Positions 59,351 to 64,000 of a stretch of 64,000 nt of DNA are shown piece after piece. Below the pieces are notes generated by a model. It made no database searches. It was not told the origin of the DNA and was given only the letters and a program-made list of their open reading frames with translations. The first letter of the stretch is position 1; every line of letters begins with the position of its first letter. The position numbers and the translations under genes were made by a program. Source of the stretch: Populus alba (Eukaryota; Streptophyta; Magnoliopsida; Malpighiales; Salicaceae); the NCBI RefSeq assembly GCF_005239225.2, contig NC_133293.1:2914001-2978000 (forward strand), read 5' to 3'.

Positions 59351-62300
59351 TACTCCATGTAAAACAGTCTACGGAAAGTTGTGAAAAACATTTTAAAGCG
59401 ATCCAACGGTCGGATCTATAGTTATAGACCTTTTAGGCCGGAACTCTGGTCGTGGCGGTACTATAGCCCGATCGGACATCATCGGCGTCGAGTACTAATT
59501 CCATGCTACTCCTAGTAAAACATCCTACAGAAACTCGTGAAAAATTTTTTAGAGCGATCCAATGGTCGGATCTTTAGTTATGTACCTTTTATGTCAATAC
59601 TCTGGTCGTGTCGGTGGTATTGCCCGACCGGACGTCGTCTGCATGGAGTAATGATTCAAAGCTACTCCATGTAAAACAACCTTCTTAAACTCCTGAAAAA
59701 CATTTTAGAGCGATCCAACGGTCGGATCTATAGTTATGGAACTTTTGGGCCGGTAATCTAGACGTGTCTGTGGTATTACCCGACCGTACGTCGTCGGCGT
59801 GGAGTACCGAGTCCACGCTGCTCTATGTAATAAAGCCTCCAGAAACTCCTGAAAAACATTTTAGAGCGATCCAATGGTCGCATCTTTAGTTATGCACCAT
59901 TTAGGCCGGTACACTGGTCGTGTCGGTGGTATTTCCCCACCATATGTCGTCGAACAGGACTAACGATTCCTCGTTGTTCCATGTAAAATAGCCTCCGAAA
60001 ACTCCTGAAAAACATTTTAGAGCGATCCAACGGTCCCATCTTTAGTTATGGACTTTTTGGGCCGGCACGCTGGTCGTGTCGATGATATTGCCCGACCATA
60101 CGTCGTCAGTGCGGAGTATTGATTCCACGCTACTCCATGTAAAACAGCCTCCGGAAAATCCTGAAAAACATTTTAGAGTGATCCAATGGTCGAATCTATA
60201 GTTATGGACCTTTTGGTCCGGTACTTTAGTTGTGGCGGTAGTATAGCGCGACCTGGCATCATCGGCATAGAGTACCAATTCCACGCCACTCCTTGTAAAA
60301 CGTCCTATGGAAACTCCTGAAAAACATTTTAGAGCGATGCAAAGGTCGGATCTATAGTTATGGACCTTTTGATCCGGTACTATAGTCGTGTCGATGGTAT
60401 TGCCTGATCGTACGTCGTCGGTGTGGAGTTTCGATTCCACTCTAATCCATGTAAAACAACCTCCGAAAACTCGTGAAAAACATTTTAAAATGATCCAACG
60501 GTCGCATCTTTAGTTGTGGACCTTTTGGGCCGGTACTCTAGTTGTGTCGGTGGTATTGCCTGATCATACGTCGTCGGCGCGGAGTACCGATTCCACGCTA
60601 CTCCATGTAAAACAGCCTCCGGAAACTACTGAGAAATATTTTAGAGCGATCCAAAGGTCGAATCTATAATTATGGACCTTTTGGGTTGGTACTCTAGTTT
60701 GGCGGTAGTATAGAGCGACCAGACATCGTCGGCGTCGAGTACCGATTCCACGCTACTCCTTGTAAAATGGCCTATGGAAACTCCTGAAAAACCTTTTAGA
60801 GCGATGCAAAGGTCAGATCTATAGTTATGGACCTTTTGGGTCGGTACTATAATCATGTAGGTGGTATAGCCCGACTGGACGTCCTCGTCATGGAGTACCG
60901 ATTCCATGCTACTACTTGTGAAACAGCCTCCGGAAACTCGAGAAATAAATTTTCGAGTGATCCTACGGTTAGATCTTTATTTATGGACCTTTTAAGCCGT
61001 GGTGTTGCCCGACCCGACGTGGTCTGCATGGAGTACCGAGTCAATGCTACTCCATGTAAAACAGCCTCCGGAAACTCCTGAAAAACATTCTAGAGCAATC
61101 CATTGGTCGAATCTATAGTTATGGACCTTTTGGGACGGTACACTGGTCGTGTCCGTGGTATTGCCTGACCGGACATCATTAGCGCAGAGTTACGTTTCCA
61201 TGCTACTCCTTGTAAAACAGCCTCCGAAAACTCGTGAAAAAAATTTTAAAGCGATAGAACAGTTGGATCTTTAGTTATGGACGTTTTTGAGCCGGTAGTT
61301 TGGTCGTCTTGGTGGTATTGCCCGACCGGACATGGTATGCGTGGAGTACCAATTCCACACTACTCTATGTAAAATAGCCTCCGGAAACTCCTGAAAAACA
61401 TTTTAGAGCGATCCCACGGTCGTATCTTTAGTTATGTACCTTTTGTTTCGGTACTCTGGTCATGTCGGTGGTATTGCCCCACCGGACGTTGTCTGCTTGG
61501 AGTAACGATTCGAAGCTACTCCATGTAAAAGAGCCTCCGAAAACTCCTGAAAAACATTTTATGGCAACCAACGGTCTGATCTATAGTTATGGACCTTTTT
61601 GGCCCCGGTAATCTGGTGGTGTCTGATGATTGCCCGATCGTTACATCGTTGGCGTGGAGTTCCGATTCCACTCTAATCCATGTAAAACAGCCTCCGAAAA
61701 CTCGTGAAAAACATTTTAGAGCGATCCAACAGTCGCATCTTTAGTTATGGACCTTTTAGGCCGGTACTCTAGTCGTGTCGGTGGTTTGCCCGATCATACG
61801 TCGTCGCGCATGGAGTTCCGATTCCACTTTAATCCATGTCAAACAGCCTCCGAAAAGTCGTTAAAAACATTTTAGAGCGATCCAACCGTCCCATCCTTAG
61901 TTATGGACCTTTTGTGCCGGCACGCTGGTCGTGTTGGTGATATTGGCCGACCATACACGTTGGCGTGAGTCCGATTCACGCCTACTTCCATGTAAAAACA
62001 GACTCTGGAAGCTCCTGAAAAACTTTTTAGAGCGATTTAATGGTCGAATCTATAGTTTCATGCACCTTTGGCCGGTATGCTGGTCGTGTCGGTGGTATTG
62101 CCCCACTGTACATCGTCAGAGAGGAGTACCAATTCCTCGCTACTCCATGTAAAACAGCTTCCAGAAACTCTTGAAAAAATTTTTAGAGTGATCCAACTGT
62201 CAGATCTATAGTTATGGACCTTTTGGCCCGGTACTCAGGTCATGTCGTTGATACTGCCCGGCCAAACATCTTCGGCGTGGAGTACTGAGTCCACGCTACT

Positions 62301-64000
62301 CCATGTAAAACCGTCTACGGAAACTCCTGAAAAAAATTTTAGAGCGATCCAAAGGTCGGATCTATAGTTATGGAACTTTTGGCCCGGTACTGTGGTCATG
62401 TCGCTGATATTGCCCAACCAAACATTGTCGGTGCGACGTATCGATTCCACGCTACTACTTGTAAAACAGCCTATAGAAACTCCTGAAAAACATTTTAGAG
62501 CAATCTAACGGTAGAATCCCTAGTTATGCACTTTTTGGGCCGGGACGCTGGTCGTGTTGGTGGTATTGCCCCATTGTATGTCGTCGAAGAGGAGTACCGA
62601 TCCTTGCTACTCCATGTAAAACAGCCTGCAGAAACTCCTGAAAAAAAAATTTTAGTGCGATCCAACGGTGAGATCTATAGTTATGGACCTTTTAGCCCGG
62701 TACTCTAGTCATGTCGCTGATATTGCCCGACCAAACATTGTCGGTGCGGCGTATCGATTCCATGTTACTCCTTGTAAAACAGCCTATGGAAACTTCTGAA
62801 AAACATTTTAGAGCGATCCAACGGTCGGATCTATAGTTATGGACCTTTTGGACCGGTACTCTAGTCGAGTCCGCGGTATTGCCCGACCGGACGTCATCAG
62901 CGTGGAGTACCGATTCCATCTTACTCCATTTAAAACAGCCTACGAAAAGTCGTGAAAAACATTTTAGAGCAATCCAACGATCGTATCTATAGTTATGGAC
63001 CTTTCCGGCGGTACTATGGTCGTGCGGTGTATGGCCGAACATTGTCGGCGAGGAGTTTTGATTCCACTCGAATCCATGTAAAACAGCCTACAGAAACTTG
63101 TGAAAAACATTTTAAAGCGATCCACCAGTCACATCTTTAGTTATAGACCTTTTAGGCTTGTACTCTGGTCCTGTCGGTGGTATTGCCTGACCGTACGTCG
63201 TCGGTGTGGAGTACCGATTCCACTCTAATCCATGTAAACAGCCTCCAGAAAGTCGTTAAAAACATTTTAGAGCGATCCAACGGTCGCATCTTTACTTATG
63301 GACCTTTTGGGCCGGTACGCTGGTCGTGTCGGTGGTATTGCCCCACCGTACATCGTCGGAGAGGAGTACCGATTCCACTCTAATCCATGTAAAACAGCCT
63401 TCGAAAAGTCGTTAAAAACATTTTAGAGCGATCCAACGGTTGCATCTTTAGTTATGGACCTTTTGGGCTGGTATGCTGGTCGTGTCGGTGGTATTGTTCC
63501 ACCGTACGTCGTCGAAGAGGAGTACCAATTTCTCGCTAATCCATGTAAAAAAGGCTCCGGAAACTTGTGAAAAACATTTTAGAGCGATCTAACAGTCCCA
63601 TCCTTAGTTATGGACCTTTTGGGTTGGCATGCTGGTCGTGTCGGTGATATTGCCCAACCATACATCGTTGGCGCGGAGTACCGATTCCACGCTACTCCAA
63701 GTAAAACAGCCTTCAGAAACTCCTAAAAAACATTTTAGAGCGATCCAATGGTCGGATCTATAGTTATGGACCTTTTGGGCCGATACTCTATTCATGTCGT
63801 TGATATTGCCCGACCAAACATCATCGATGCGGCGTATCGATTCCACGCTACTCCTTGTAAAACAGCCTATGGAAACTCCTGAAAAACATTTTAGAGCGAT
63901 CCAACTGTCGGATCTATAGTTATGGGCCTTTAGGACTGGTACTCTAGTCGAGTCCGCTGTATTGCCCGACCGGACGTCATCAGCGTGGAGTACCGATTCC

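Larger units (their letters stand above)
40770..64000. repeat. Satellite 2 array, block b (156-bp monomer)
   Basis: Roughly 145-150 further monomers of satellite 2, in the same orientation as block a, continuing to the window's end. From 40770 to about 47530, and from about 59350 to 61590, the monomers are clean. In between they are heavily disturbed by small insertions and deletions. A 34-bp-shortened monomer occurs twice, 3156 bp apart. No gene is supported anywhere in this block; the many short open frames on both strands are repeat by-products. Confidence 0.92.

Noticed and set aside
40770..64000. Proof that this is the functional centromere
   Set aside because: Satellite size and Athila-like elements are suggestive, but centromere identity needs CENH3 ChIP or cytology.

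Overview
This window looks like satellite-rich (peri)centromeric or heterochromatic DNA from a flowering plant, probably a eudicot. The evidence is long tandem arrays of two unrelated satellites, plant LTR retrotransposons with a tRNA-Asp-type primer site, and a plant LOG-type cytokinin-activation gene as the only recognisable cellular gene. I see no ordinary single-copy host gene. A woody eudicot such as Salicaceae is conceivable, but nothing here proves it.

Layout: 1-1009 is a probable LTR remnant. Satellite 1, built from ~36-bp subunits combined into 145- and 217-bp units, fills 1010-2412, 4797-5925 and 15289-21868. A 2384-bp solo LTR (2413-4796, TSD CATGG) interrupts it. A complete Ty3/gypsy element, copy A (5926-15288, minus strand, TSD CCCTT), interrupts it again. 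At about 21869 the array switches to satellite 2, with a 156-bp monomer, which fills 21869-31726 and 40770-64000. A second element of the same family, copy B (31727-40769, plus strand), sits in satellite 2 with its 3' LTR truncated. Satellite 2 between about 47.5 and 59.3 kb is full of insertions and deletions and looks like unpolished long-read assembly.

The most interesting content is the element family shared by copies A and B. Both have LTRs, a tRNA-Asp-type PBS, gag with a zinc knuckle, an aspartic protease, the last residues of RNase H, the integrase zinc-binding N-terminus, the integrase C-terminus, a polypurine tract and an Athila-like 3' region. Both lack reverse transcriptase, most of RNase H and the integrase catalytic core, so the family must be mobilised in trans. 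Between integrase and the 3' LTR, where Athila-type elements carry an env-like ORF, both copies carry the same two extra genes. One is a small basic cysteine-rich ORF resembling the nucleic-acid-binding proteins of carlavirus-like plant viruses. The other is an intronless LOG (cytokinin riboside 5'-monophosphate phosphoribohydrolase) with its own TATA box. Because the cargo is identical in two separate insertions, capture came before amplification. Every ORF in both copies is now broken, mostly by one-base length changes in homopolymer runs, some of which may be sequencing error.
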